This document shows, piece after piece, positions 22,677 to 35,869 of a stretch of 64,000 nt of DNA. The stretch is taken from positions 1 to 64,000 of the forward strand of contig CAUEEP010000909.1 of NCBI GenBank assembly GCA_958450365.1, given 5' to 3'. Every line of letters starts with the position of its first letter. Positions within the stretch are counted from its first letter, which is position 1. This stretch comes from Mesorhabditis belari (Eukaryota; Nematoda; Chromadorea; Rhabditida; Rhabditidae). The notes under the pieces are model-generated. The model searched no databases. It worked only from the letters and a program-made list of their open reading frames with translations, and had not been told where the DNA came from. Position numbers and translations under genes: made by a program.

Positions 22677-24184
22677 GAGATAGTCAATCAATTGATTGTA
22701 ATGGTACATCGACACCAAGCAGTTATAATGGAAATGGAATGAGCCGAAAATCATCAGAAGCTGCTTGGATAAAATTGAATGTTGGAGGACAAGTTAGTGA
22801 AAGATTTTGAAAGCAAATGTGATAAGACAGTAAAACAAAATTGTGAACGAAGAATGAAAATGAACTTAAAGCGCACTACCCTACATGATTATTTTAGATT
22901 TTCCAAACAACAAAAATGACTTTGTGCCGTGAAGAGAGTTTTCTTTCAAAACTGATCAGAGATGACGGAGGGTTGACAAGTGATAGGGTGAGTTTCTACT
23001 TATAAGACACAAAGATGATATAATAACTAACTTGTCAAATTCAAGTGTCCACTAAAATACCTAAAACGGATATCTTCTAGGACGAGAGTGGAGCGATTCT
23101 TATCGATCGAGATCCACAATATTTTGCCCCGATTCTAAACTATTTACGACATGGGAAACTTGTCATCAATCCGGGAATTTCACTGGAAGGTTCAAGAATT
23201 TTGTAAAAAAAATAATCTATCCAGTTATTTTCTAGGTGTTTTACATGAAGCTGATTTCTATAACCTGCCTGTCCTTTCACATATGGTTTTGGAGAGAATT
23301 AAAGGCAAAAAGCTTGAATTATCACAGGTACTCACTCACTCACTAATTAGAAAATAGTGTTTATATAAATAGGAAGCTTCAGGAACAAATACAATGCTTG
23401 GTTTTCAGAAAAAGACGGTTTATCGCGTACTCCAATGTCATGGAGAAGAATTGACAAATTGTATTTCGAATCTTTCAGACGGGTGGAAATTAGATCAGGT
23501 TAGAAAAAAGTGTTCCTCGAGTAAAATTATCAGAATTTATTCAATGATTAGAATGACCAGAACTTTTTCGATTGCATTTAAATTTCACTATTTTTCTAGC
23601 TCATTCCAACTTTTTACAACACTTTTATAAACCTACCAGCTGGGCTGGGCATCACCTACGTTGCTGCTTTACTAAAATTGACATTTGCCTTGAAAAGCAC
23701 CATATGGAAACTTGCATATAAAAGCTCCCTTTTCCTTCATTCTTGCCAAAACTTCGGTCGATTCATTCATTTTCAGAAATTTGCACATTTGACATCAAAA
23801 ACATGAATTTAAAAAATTTGACCACTACCAAGTCTTCCCCACCCCCGATGACCTCTAGTTCGATGCTTTGCCCTCAGCAAAACATAACTCGTGAAGCCTA
23901 GTCGTGGTAACAGACGTACCAACCGACAATTTTTCAAACTTATATTTTAGGAGATTGTTAGCATGTAAGTTTACATATTTTCATTCACTTTGCAGTTGGT
24001 TCCCGTTGCTTCCGCCCTCTATTCGTCGGACATCCAAAGGGAATACCTTTGTGTTGTTTCTCAAGAATGTAATCAATTGGCTGTTGATGAAAGAGAATCA
24101 CAAGATAGGGCAAAACTACTTCAACAACGAGCAAGAAGTGAGCTTAGATATATATTTAAAATTTATTATATATTCAAAATCTAA
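22677..24184 (+). CDS. KCTD5/insomniac-type BTB protein (Cul3 adaptor)
   Basis: Six exons are seen. After the acceptor at 22676 the first in-frame ATG is at 22739. The BTB/T1 domain opens with [11 protein letters not shown] and continues as [18 protein letters not shown], then [20 protein letters not shown] (about 22775-23180), the signature of the KCTD2/5/17 and Drosophila insomniac group. The following C-terminal domain, [25 protein letters not shown] and [11 protein letters not shown], fits the same group. These proteins form pentamers and bring substrates to Cullin-3 ubiquitin ligase; insomniac affects sleep in flies. The 3' end ([12 protein letters not shown]...) is uncertain because a GTGAGC donor-like site lies at about 24136. 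An upstream 5' exon may be missing. Confidence 0.85.
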
Positions 24185-25445
24185 TTCGAAGGAATAGTGG
24201 CGTTTGTTTGGGACATTTTTGAGAACAAAGCACATTTGAGCATATGTTAGTTAATTAAAGGCTCTTTCGAAGGACGAAAGACTATTGAGAGTTTGCTATT
24301 TGAAATTGCAGTCAGATGTTGATGTCTATAAATCAAAGTACCCACTCTAATATCTAAAATTTGAACAATATAGCTAATAAAGGAAGGGTTCGAAATCTAA
24401 CTCCATAGTTTCACCAAAACATTTTTAGAACTTCTTTTTTCAGATAATTAAATGAAAGATGAGATGAATCGGGTAATCTTTTCTTTACCAAATACTTCCA
24501 ATGATGCTCTTCACCAAATAGACAATCGGAATCCATGGCTACCGTAATCTCCAATATTGCTCATCTAATTGTAAGGGTGTTCTTTTGCTCTCTAGATGTT
24601 CTTTGCCAACCAACCTTTTTTTTATTTAAGTTGAATTTGCGACTTTTTTATGTTTTACCCACCGCTCATTCAAAGATTATCATTATTTTCTATTTGTTTA
24701 ATAATCTCCGTTAACTGCACATATTTGATTCTTTTCATGAATATTCAGACAGCAACACATTTTGGAATGGTTTAGGTAATTTCTGAATTTGCTAAATTCC
24801 AAATTTTGTCCTATCTAAAGAACAGAACATCTTCAGAACAGAACTTTTTTTAAACATTACCCTGCTGCTCAAATCTTGCCAATCACAAAACACTCTCATT
24901 TGTGTAAAACTTACAGAAATTTTCGTCTATAAAACATTTTATATTCATTGGCAAAAAGGATTCTTGCCTTGCTTGCGTGTTTTATCTGTATGAATTGTTG
25001 AAAGATTTGTGTTACTAAAAACATTTTATAAAATAAGATTTTTGGTAGTTTTCTTAATTTTCATCAATATAAAGGTTTCAACATCAATATAAAGAGTACT
25101 TACAGCAACAAATGACGAGTTTTCCGTGAACATTTTCAAAAAAGAACATAACAGTGATCAAAAGAGAATGTTCAGCCCAGTATAATTGTATCATGCCAAC
25201 TGTCTTTTATTTTATTTGCCATTATTGATTAATAATTTACAATTAGCAAAGCTAGAGTTTAGTGAGTTATGAGTTGAACGCAAATTCTTTTAATTTGGTT
25301 CTCATTAAGTTTAATTTCCTATGGGATTCGTAGAAGGATTAGCCGATGAAATGAATTATTAATATTCTACGTCTAAATAGGTTTTATAATTTGCGTGCAC
25401 TGTAAGTACAATAAATATCCTTTGTTCCAAAATCCCCTTTCAGAA
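24185..25445. other. Intergenic region
   Basis: About 1.26 kb of AT-rich DNA with no supported gene. The final TTTTCAG two bases before the next ATG looks like a trans-splice acceptor. Confidence 0.5.
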
Positions 25446-28400
25446 ATGGATGATTCTCGCCGAGTAAATGTTCATCTAATTGATGGTGGAGTGAGACATG
25501 AATTTAATCGAATAAGGATTGAGGTGATTGAATGAATAAACAACTGAAGACTTTTAAGAGTATGGTCACCTAAGTTTTGTACCGTAAACCGGTAGCCAAA
25601 TACGCTAAGTTATAAAATTTTACAATTCATCTGTTTAGTCAACTTGTGTTGTTTGGAATCCAATTTATCATGATCTTTTTGCTTATTCACCTCGAAAAGA
25701 CCATGTTGTTGTCAAGAGGAAATCACAGTCAAATATTTGTTGGAAGGTTTGTTTTAATTGAATTACGTTATTAGCGGAAAATGTTACTATTATCTTTAGA
25801 TCAACTTGGAGAACGTTGCTCGATGCTTTTTCTCGAGTTCAGTCTCGTGCACGGTATATTTTTCTTTTTAATTTTGTAAATTTTCTATAGCTAAAATGTT
25901 TGACCTGGAGCCCGGATGGAAATGTTTTATGTGTGATAACAAAGCAGGGAGAATTTTTCTTGTTCAATACCGAATTCGGAAATTTGCTTTTCAGCTGGAG
26001 GTAAAAATTTTATTTGTAGAACTCATTCTGAGTAAACAAAGCTAGGACTGGCCACCTCCTTTTTAAAAACCGCTGTCCTTCGTTACTGCATTTTTGGGCT
26101 CAAAAGCTTAAATAAGCAAATTTTTTTAAAAACCTAGAAGGCCAGGTCGTAAAAGAGTTTCAGAGTGATCCCAGAAGACGACAAAATCACAACAGTGATT
26201 AACGTAAAATGGGAATCCGGACATCTCTTTGGAAAACATTTTATGGTTTGTTTTAAAAACAAAAAAAATTTTAAAAGAAAAAAGCTGTTTGAATCATATT
26301 TTATCAAAATCTTATTTAGAAAGACACCCGAAATGGATATCTTGGCCACAACTTGGATTGGATTCCATCCGTGAGAATTATTCTTTTATTTATGAGCTTT
26401 GAAATCAACATTTTTTGTTTAGAAATCAACAACAGAACGGTTGGAAGAAAGATCGAAAAGAAAGATCGAGGAATGCTATGAATTGTTGAGATCTCATAAA
26501 AAGTTTGTCAAGATAGTAATTTAACTATTTTTGAAACTAGGGCTCATAATCAAGATGTTATTATCTGTAGTAATACAATGTTTAACAGTGGTAGTAAAAC
26601 CCAAGCTGAAGTCCCTACAATAAAAATCTCCAGTGCATTAAGGTGGCTTTCATGCAAGTTTCTATTTAGGTCGATCAATAACACGTTTCTTTTGATTCAC
26701 CTTGATGACAATTCAATTGTTGTCCTAGCTGCTGGTATTCTTCAACTTGCTGTCATTCGACCACCACAAGATTTCTTCGGTAATCTCAAGGCATCATGAA
26801 ACGAAAATGAAAATCTGAAATTTTTCAGATTCAAACGGTCTGTATTTGATAGGAATCGATGATTTTCAAATGATGAAAGGATCGGTCAAATCACCGAACG
26901 ATGGATATACGGTTTGTTGTAAAGTTTCATTGCAATTTATTAAAGCAGCGTATAGTTAATATTATCATGTACATCACAAGGACTTCCACCTGCATGCGCA
27001 AAAGGAGGAAAAATAGGTTGGGTTTTATTCAATTTTTAAAGGCTCAGAATGACTCAGTAAAAGAGTGACAATTCATTCTAAGAACGATGGAGTTTTTCAG
27101 AGAAAAGGTTTTCAATCAAGAACTTAGGTAGTCAAGAAGTCATGAAAAGTTTAGCTAACACAATTGGTTATTGTCGGTCCTTGGAAATTACCCCATCCAT
27201 ACATTTATCTTTTCGGAACTGAGTTGTGTTCCTTTCGTAAAGGGTACATGATTCGATACAACTGACATATATGTTGCACATGATTAAAGGTCAAGCCTTA
27301 AACTGCATAATAAGAGCAATGCAAGTAGTCCCTGATAGTATGAAAAGCTGGATTTAGGCTATTCTCTGAATGAGACAGTAGAAAAGGCGAGTGAAACCCG
27401 AACAATGACGGTCACTCATCTTTTGGGAATAAATTTGGACTTTGGATCGATTCCCGATGAGAAACTTTGTAAACTCACTGAAAGGTTGGTTATGCAATAG
27501 TCTATATTGCATTGAGTGTATCAAAACAAAACATTGAAAGATTCACAAAACTCCGTTTAGCTTTGCTCGTCTTTATGTTTTTTATTTCGCAATCTCTGAA
27601 ATCTACCAATGTTTTCAGGGTGGATGGGATCATGAATTGGAGGTGAAATTATTGGGTTTTAAAACAGAAAGTTTAAGACTTTGTTTGGTACTAGTCAGTC
27701 ATAACTCCACAAGACTTTGATCCATGCATCAAGTCGGATATAGCCCCACAAATTAGTTCATTTTGTGAGGATATAATCGACTTAATGCACAGGTCTTTTT
27801 TGGGGGATATAACTGATAAGTATCCTTTCTTTCACTAATTAATAATTTTTGCCGCAAAACACCTATTTATTAAGAAAATATCCAATAAATTCAACGAAGG
27901 CGAAGCTGGATCAATTCATTTCGGTTTCGAGTTACTCTATTCAATTTATGCTGGACCACAGTTTGAGGTTGGTTTATCAGGCTGGTGAGGAAGTCTTTTT
28001 CTCCTTTTTGCATCGCAATTTCTTAAAAACCTATTATTTACGAATAGTATTGACTATTTCCAAGTATGATATCTTCCTATTTATTGGGCAGGACGTGTAA
28101 TCTTTTCTTACAAACGGAAGCTGACTGAACCTCGTTGAAGTAGGCGAGGAAATTTGTTAGTTCTTGACCATTGGCCAAGCCCTCGCTCGCCAAACCAAAA
28201 GCTACCTTCTTGAAAAAAGAAAATAACTTGAGGCAATGTCTAGAGAATATAATGGTTTGGGGGAAATTATCCAGCTTAAAGCCTACAGATTTTTCGGACC
28301 ATTTTTGCAAGAGGGTCGGTTGTGTGCCTATTAGAGAAAATGACTTCCGCCGTAATTGGCCTCTTTTCTCCGACTTCAGAAACGATCTAATTTATCTAAT

Positions 28401-31400
28401 TAACATATAAAAAAGTATTAATATTTAGCTCTTCAATAAACATCACATAGTGATTAGGCTCTTCGTTAGACTATCAAACTTTTCAATCAAAACTTCTAAG
28501 TCAATTTTTGGGTTGGCGTGAGTTTGCGGTTTTTTGTTTTAATCTGTCTAAAGCTAATGCTTTTAAAAATTATTCTTAAATAGACATTTTTTCTATGTTA
28601 TACTTTTGTTGAATAAGGGTCGTTAGTGATGATACTGAAAAAGAATAGCGGTCGCCGCAAAATTGCACTGTCGTTTCAACCCTACGGTATGCCTACGAGC
28701 AATTCAACCCCCATTTTGTAAATAAATCTAATTAATAGAAAATGTATTTTAATTTTAATATACACTCACTAAGGCTATCCTCTAATTTGCGGGGTCTTTA
28801 TTTCTTATCTTTTCTATAAGTTCTACTGTCGATCTATCGCAGCCACTCGGATAATTTGACCTCGCTTAATCTTGCTAGGAAAGTCACTCTTCTAAATGCA
28901 ATGAAGCTAGCTGTGAATGGCGTCCGAAAAAAAAGTGGTCATCGGTTTGAGTCTGAAAAAATTTTCTCGTTGATTTCTCAAGGCTCATCATGTCAAAAAT
29001 GGTTTTGCCTCAGGCGTCACGCAACAAGATAAAGCTGATTTTTTTGATGATTTTGTGAATGGGGGGTCATACATCGGCCGGGAAGCTCAAAATCCACGTA
29101 TAGAGGAAAAACACACTTTTGAATTCCTCTATTTCACCAAAAATCTTTCTACTTTTTGTTTCTCTAAATTCAATGTGGCCGTTGCATGACCCCTATTCAC
29201 AAAAACATCAAAAAAAAACAGCTACATCTTGTTGTGTGATGCCTGAGGCAAAACCATTTTTGACATGATGAGCCTTGAGAAATCAACGAGAAAATTTTTC
29301 AGGCTCAAACCGATGACCACTTTTTTTTGTGATGACCACAACTGACAGCTCTTCTGCGATTTCCCGGAAAGAAAGCCTGTTGTTGGTTTGAAAAATTTGG
29401 AGCAACTTGGCATTATCCAGCTACTGGGTGATTCTCCCTTTGTCTTCGAAGATTTATCCCCAGAGCTGAGCTTTGGAATTGAGCAAAACAGTTTGCACAT
29501 GTCACATGCAAAGCTAATCCTTCCCCATAAACAATCATTAGCTGAACACTGGAAGCCATTGTGTCCTTGTAGGAATTCGTACAACATAACGTGTCGTAGA
29601 TGTCCAGGTCTATCAATACAGGTGTGTCAATGGCTAGTGCCAGGAAAAGGAATGGAAAAAAAATTTACAGTTTTGTCACTATACGGTGATACCCGCCCCC
29701 AAGCATATCAATACGGCTATACCCTCAAAATTAACAGTTTAATTCATAAACACAATCAATTGAAGGCCTGTGGGGAGCGGCGAAAATAGAGATAAAAAGC
29801 CCGCGAAACTTTATTATTTTGAAGAAAAAAATTATTTGGACAGCTACCAAGCGAAGTTTATCGTTGATTCAGAAGTTGAACAAAACGATCCATCGCATTG
29901 CTTCCACTTATCCTCCAATGATTACCCATTGATCGTGTGTATGCAAGCTTTTAAAAATGTACATTTCGGGGATATAACCGAATTATGCACATGGGAATAG
30001 TTGGTTGGGGTGGGATGGATCTATAACCGTATAGTACCGATAAAACTTTAAAAAATATCTTGCTTTTAACATTATTATATAGACCCAACAATTTTTCGAG
30101 CGAACATGGGGTGGTTCGGTGGCAAACGAATTTGTGGATTTCTACACTAAAAAGATACCGTAGGTTTTAGAAAATAAAGAATTCAAATTTCAGATCTTAA
30201 AATCACTTTCGCATAATCTTTGCTATCTTTTAGAAAAATAATTGCCTGGATACCGGGTGCTTTCGTTCCATATTCGGAATCATTACAATGCGAATCAACG
30301 ACATTTATCGATTTGATGGAATTGATTCTATCACCTCCTCCTGAAGAAATTACGGGAGATTATGGCAGGTAGTAATTAATTAGTTTACAGGGTTAACTAA
30401 TAAACAAAGTATGTAGAGTTTAATTTGGTGGCTTGATTTTTTTCGTCATTTTTTACTCTTTACAAAAAATACTATTTAGACAGATGATCGAACTTGCCGA
30501 ATCAATTGAAGATTCAGACGATGAAAATAGCTTAGACTTTGAAGATGGAGATGAAGAGAAAGAAGAAAACGAAGAAGAAGAAAAAGAGAAAAACGATACC
30601 AAAAAAGAAGATGATGATGACGATAAAAGGACAGAAAAAGATGAAACGGAAGAAGAAATTGGACCAGAATGGGCAAAAATGTTTAGAAGAGCTACTGAGA
30701 CATTGATCTATTCGGTGAAAAATCTTAATGATGCTGTTGTGGAGAATTGGTAAGAATCGCTGTTGTCAACCAAAGTAATTTCAATTTTAGCGATGACCTG
30801 GAGAAGTGCATCGGAGCAATTACACGGCTGGCTTTGTGAGTTTTGAAGGACCGTTGAAAATGAGGAATAGGATTATTCTCTATCTTCTTGAAGTTGCTTG
30901 GAATAATTGAAAGCATGTGGATGCAAAACGGCATCAAAAACAAAAAACATATTTCAGTCGTGATGTGAATAGTTTCTTGTCATTTGGTTCATCGACTGAA
31001 GCTGAAATTCCAACAAAAATGGAGAAAATTCAAAAATTATCTCTATTCTGTATTCGAGGTTTCATGGGATATGATCTTCTTGAAGCTGCTGATGTATGTA
31101 AATTCAAGAAATATTTCCAGATTTAATTTCCTTTTTTCAGTCAGTCCTCCGTTGTTTCTTTCCGATCGATAAGTTCGATGAATATCGTCTCAATATTAAT
31201 CCGGAAAATGAAAAAGAATTGAAGGATAGTGCACATTGGATAATTGATAAGAAGGGGGTATTAACACTGACCTATCCTCCACTTATTCCACCAAGAGAAG
31301 TTATCAATTTGAATAAGGTTTGTACTCATTCAGTCTCCCAAAGTTATGATAAAAATAAAGACAAAGAAGAGGATTTATACCTATAGGGATGAAAAGATGT

Positions 31401-32527
31401 GTGGGTAGCAATGAGCTTAAGGCTTACTATTAGCTAACAATAATTTTTCGAGTATCCCACAACTTACAGGTACACTCATTCATTTCGGAAATGCAAGTCG
31501 ATCCAACGGTTGTTTATGGAAATCGAGAAATTCCAACAGTGAAGAAATCGTTCACAGAAACCACTGAATCGATCAAATATCTACAATCTGGATTGTTCAT
31601 TGAAAAATTCCCACAAAACCATCTAGTCAGTTATTGGCAACTTTTTTTTCTATTTTGAGCGTTTAAACAGCTATTTAAAATTTTAGGAATGGGTTCACGA
31701 AGTGCATTCCGCTGAGGATTTCTTTGGCTGGGAGCGTTTCATTTTAAAGAAAGAAATTCTTCCCAACGATCGGTTAGTCGAAAATTACTCGATTGAAAGT
31801 TCAGGTTTTGTAAACTGAATTGCAAAAAATCTTTTTCAGGGATGGCTTATTAATTTGTGGTATTCAAAAAGATCGAGGCGTTTTTATTTCTCGAAAATTG
31901 TGGAGAAATTCAAAAGGGAATCGATTTACCCAATATTGCGATTGCATTCGGAGAAGAAGTGGTTTGTTTTTATTTATGGAGAACAACTAAAATTGAGAAA
32001 GAAAGTTTTTGCTGATTACGTCCAAATCATTTGCAGGACATTAATTCATTCGAGACTGATTCATTCACCGAAATCTCCACGATGAAAATTTTTAAAATCG
32101 ACCAGATAACTCCAACTAACTTAGGTAAGTTGAATATTGATTAAACAAAACAAAATAAAATCATCAAAGGCTGTAAATTTTTTACAGGAATAGCTTTGGT
32201 TGCTTTGATGGGTCGAGATGAAGCGAATGCAGAAAGAAAACTTTGTTTACTTGATACACTAACAGCTGATCTTCTTGTGGGAATGGTAACTTTATAAGAC
32301 TAGTACACTTTTAAGACTAACTTATCATTTTGATGCCTTGCAATCAATTTTCAAACGTTTTTCAGTCTGATCGTCTCGAAATGGCTGATGACCAAATGAT
32401 TGCTTGTGAGAAATCTTGTGGAAATTGTATTATCATTTGTGATTCGGGACATCGTTTTCTGTTCACAGATTTTCTTTCAATGGCATCAAGTTATCTGATG
32501 GATCAGCAAAAAGAAAATAGTTCTTAA
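25446..32527 (+). CDS. emb-30: Probable APC4 / EMB-30, anaphase-promoting complex subunit
   Basis: A long multi-exon gene starts MDDSRRVNVHLIDGG at 25446 after TTTTCAG and stops at 32525. The N-terminal part has WD40-like strands in the APC4 order: CVVWNPIYHDLFAYSPRKDH, then LKCLTWSPDGNVLCVITKQG, then NTFLLIHLDDNSIVVL and GILQLAVI. A helical stretch follows (THLLGINLDFGSIPDEKL; FARLYVFYFAISEIY; GGWDHELE), matching the human APC4 region 'LLQYINLSLTCMCEAWEEIL' in layout. An acidic block (about 30490-30665, DSDDENSLDFEDGDEEKEEN) splits the helical domain, and the C-terminal part has LLICGIQKDRGVFISRKLW. APC4 is a scaffold of the APC/C ubiquitin ligase that drives metaphase-anaphase transition. 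Exons between 27.8 and 30.1 kb are not resolved. The call rests on layout, not on a search. Confidence 0.6.
28909..29351. mobile_element. Foldback element inside an intron of the APC4-like gene
   Basis: Two inverted arms of about 130-150 bp share AAAAAAAAGTGGTCATCGG and CAAAAATGGTTTTGCCTCAG, with a spacer of about 150 bp. The outermost bases match as AGCTGT/ACAGCT. No transposase frame is seen. I could not define a target duplication with confidence. Confidence 0.65.
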
Positions 32528-33745
32528 TACTCATATTATTAAATTTATTTTTAGAAAATATTTTATGCTAAACTTATTTGTTTCTGTCATACACGTTCTC
32601 ATCTTTTAATACAGGTAGCTTTTAAATGTATTTACGTTATCATTTCTTTTTCAAAAACTTTTTGATCTCTGTATACTACGTATAGAAATGTATGGCTTTA
32701 TAAAAAGTCGATAGGCTGGTTAAAGTTCTACGTGAGTGGGTAATCAGGAAATTGAGATAAAGTTTTGCATTTACTCAAGAAAATTATGTTTTTGTTTTTC
32801 TTGAACTTTTGCTGTGCTATTGCAATCAGACACAATGCGTACAAAGTGATGAAGAATAAGCCAACGCCCAGATATATTGGACCTAGAGAATCACATTCAC
32901 AATAAACATTTTGGTACTTATCGATTTCATCTCCACAAACAACCAATTTTCATTTGGAATCGGTGATTTGCATTTGTTGATTGTGGAGATAAGAACGTAC
33001 TGGCGTACTTGTTGATCTTATCCCCACAAAATTGTGGATGTATATTGTAACAAATATGGGTCCTTGCTCACTCTAATGCAAATTAACCTTCAACAATGCC
33101 AGTTGAATGAAAAGCTTTGCGGGGGATAAGATCGACAAATACGCCAATACTTTCTTGTCGATCTCATCCCCACAATCAATAAATGCAAATTGAATGAAGG
33201 GGTAAGATGGACAAGTACCAATATTTCTAAACTCTCGTCTTTTCAACAAAAATTATTGACGACAATCCCCGTTAGACAGACTTGCCTTGAATGTCACTCT
33301 TTGGATGTGGATTGTTCCCTGGCACACTCGGCATCCAAACGGAGAACGTCGTCCTCTTTATAAAGAGCATAAATCTAAAAAATTGATGAAACTTTTAAAC
33401 AAAGCAATTTGCAAAGTTTGGAACACTCTATATTTGCTAGCTCCAAACCACGGTATGTCGTTAAGAAAGCATCAAGTACATCAAAAGTACCTCAGCTGTG
33501 CAAAAAAATTATTTGCGTTTCTGAGAATTTTCCCATTCCTACATCGATTAACCATTTAGCCATAATACGAGCAGGAAAAATCTTTGAATGTGATCAAACT
33601 ATCACTCGTGGGCTCATTAGTGACCTCAGGGGAATTGTATGGAAAGAATAGAAAGATTACCCGAGTAAAGAATGCGAAAAAGAGAAATGATAGTTTTGAC
33701 TCATTCTTTGACAAGATTTCTTTCTGAAGTGAAATTATTACAAAG
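32528..33745. other. Intergenic region with inverted short repeats and a minus-strand TM frame
   Basis: The minus strand at 32946-32728 encodes 72 codons with a Cys-rich start (VYCECDSLG) and one strong membrane helix (IYLGVGLFFITLYALCLIAI) plus a Lys-rich tail. It could be the last exon of a small membrane protein. Between 32915 and 33215 a motif like GTACTTGTCGATCTTATCCC recurs in both orientations. The plus frame at about 33262-33470 (TLWMWIVPWHTRHPNGERRP...) looks protein-like but is unassigned. Confidence 0.35.
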
Positions 33746-35869
33746 ATGAATGCAACTGAATGTCCATCAATATCGATGTTCTCCGGATACCTTCCCCTGA
33801 AATTCATGTTCATCGGACAGATCTCCTTCGCTTCAATGGCCATCATCGCTGTTGTTGCCACATCCAGACGAATGTTTTCCTCTGTTTTACTCGATTCGGC
33901 TTTCAAGGAGCATATCATTTGCTGCTATTTGATACATTTACAGCAAGCTGTCGCTATGATTTACATAATGGTGGGTGATGGGGTTTAATTTGCTCTTTTC
34001 TTTCTGTTAAATGTCGGGCTCTCCAACTTAAAATGTCGCTATTTATGCAAGTGCAACCATGTGTTTTAAATAATAAAAGTATAGCTGTTTAAAATGTTTT
34101 GATTGAATTTAAATTTTTAGGATATCAAGATCTCTGTTAGAAAAGGCTTCCGAGGATTCAAGTCATTCAAATTTCAGGGAATGTTCCTCGTTCTCCATTT
34201 GACCCAACCGCCTTGTATGGCCACGATTCCATACAAATTGTGCTATTACTCTCGACTCTCGTACACGTTTTCGGTGTTCACTCTGCCAACGTTGAACATG
34301 TCATTGGTCGCTTTTCGAATACTCACCTTCTTTGGTGGGGCGAGAGTGCAAGGAAGAGAGACGACCATCCAGCGGGCGATCACCACAATGGCGGTACGTT
34401 TACTGAAAAAACGAGTTTGCTTTATAAATAGTTTCCCAGCTCAGTCAGTAGCTCTAAAAAAGCCTATTGTGATATATATATATGTATAAAAGATACATGT
34501 AGAAAGCCATAATTGTGTCTCAAAGTTGCAAAGTTCATTTCTAGTTGTCGCTTTCCTGTTTGGAATTCTATTGGAAAATCATCGTCGGCATCGTCGTGCC
34601 CGATGCTAAAGTCGCCTTTTGTCGAGGTGCAACAAACAATTCGGATACGGAGACAAAGATGACATGCGTTATGGAAGTGTTGACAATTGGGGCCTCTCTA
34701 TGGTTAATGTATGCATACAAAAAGGAGAATCGGTTTGTCGAGAGAGAAAGCCCCAACAGTGAATTGCCCCAGCAATTAGCATTGGAAAATTAACAAGAAA
34801 ATGTCCTTTCTATTATTCTTTCTCATATTTAGTCTCATTAAGCAAATTTTTCTATGCTAATTGGCTAGGGAAAGGATGGTGTGACGGGAGGGATAACAAA
34901 GTATTGCCCAAATTTGCAGAGCGAAGAGATCATTCGATGTCTCGGTGAATCTTACACGCCGACAGTTGATCTCAACCATGCGCCTCTTTCTACCATACAG
35001 GTACACAATTATGGCTACTCTTTTTTATCGTTTATTTCTTTGTGCCATATGGGAGGGCTGTGGCTTCACCAAGCAGCATTTTTTGAGCACATGGAAATTA
35101 TTAAAGATTCACAATTTTTGAAACATTTACAACTCGCTAACCCATTTCTCCCTCCAAGCAATCTCCGTGCTTATAAATAAACGTCAAAAGTACAAAAAAC
35201 TAAAACTTTTTGAAATGAAACCTTTTTGAGAAGAGATATCTAAACTTTAATGAGCAAGAAATTTTTTGGAGTAGTCTTGAGGGGTTTATTATTAGCTGAG
35301 CTTCCACTTTTTGGTCTAAAACCACATTTGGGGCTAGTCATTCATTGGATCAAATTTTGAGTTAAAAATAAAACTTCAGCCTTTTCCACGCTTTCATCTA
35401 TCTTCTCTACACAGTCGTCTTTTTTGGATCGCGTTATTTGAATTTGCAAGATCCGCTTCAATCGGCTGTGGGTGGATTCGTTTTTGTAAGTCCTCGACAA
35501 ACGTTCTAGGGTGCATCGGCGTTAACCAACTTTTCATTTTTCCAAGAAGCTCTTTAAGAAGCATTAGCTGTGGTAAAAAGGTATTATGTAGAATAAGAGC
35601 TTTTGTATAATAACGAATCAGAAAATAATCTTTGCTATTATGGTCCTAAAAATTGAAGAAGCACCATCAATCGTAGCACAAACTCGGCCTGAGATTTCAT
35701 AAATGATTTCTTTTAGTGTCCAATGTATTTCACCGCTTTTTCTCCGTGGATCGTCTACTCAATTATTGTGAAAAATGAAGCAAAACGAATTGAACAAACG
35801 AAGGATTTATTGAATTTGGAAGAAAAAGCCAGGGATCTTTATTTTGCTCATTATCGCGCACAATGGTGA
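33746..35869 (+). CDS. Seven-transmembrane nematode chemoreceptor (Sra/Srab/Sre-like)
   Basis: Six exons (33746-33970, 34121-34393, 34545-34732, 34920-35000, 35380-35485, 35717-35869) join in phase to 1026 bases, 341 residues, the usual size for nematode serpentine receptors. It begins MNATECPSIS with probable membrane segments at FMFIGQISFASMAIIAVVA, HIICCYLIHLQQAVAMIYIM, LSYTFSVFTLPTLNMSLVAF, ALSLSCLEFYWKIIVGIVV, CVMEVLTIGASLWLMYAY, LFLPYSLFHAFIYLLYTVVF and CPMYFTAFSPWIVYSIIV. The loop NLTRRQLISTMRLFLP resembles the 'RyQ.reN...l..P' loop of these receptors, and a charged tail follows. Codons favour C at the third base, supporting the frame. Ligand and exact subfamily cannot be stated. Confidence 0.7.

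Noticed and set aside
28077..28410. Open frames on both strands within the APC4-like gene
   Set aside because: Neither shows recognisable motifs or good splice borders, and the two strands mirror each other. They are probably intronic repeat sequence.
34213..34431. Alternative open frame in chemoreceptor exon 2
   Set aside because: Another frame of the same exon is hydrophobic in the right places, has C-ending codons and joins all six exons in phase, so this one is a shadow.
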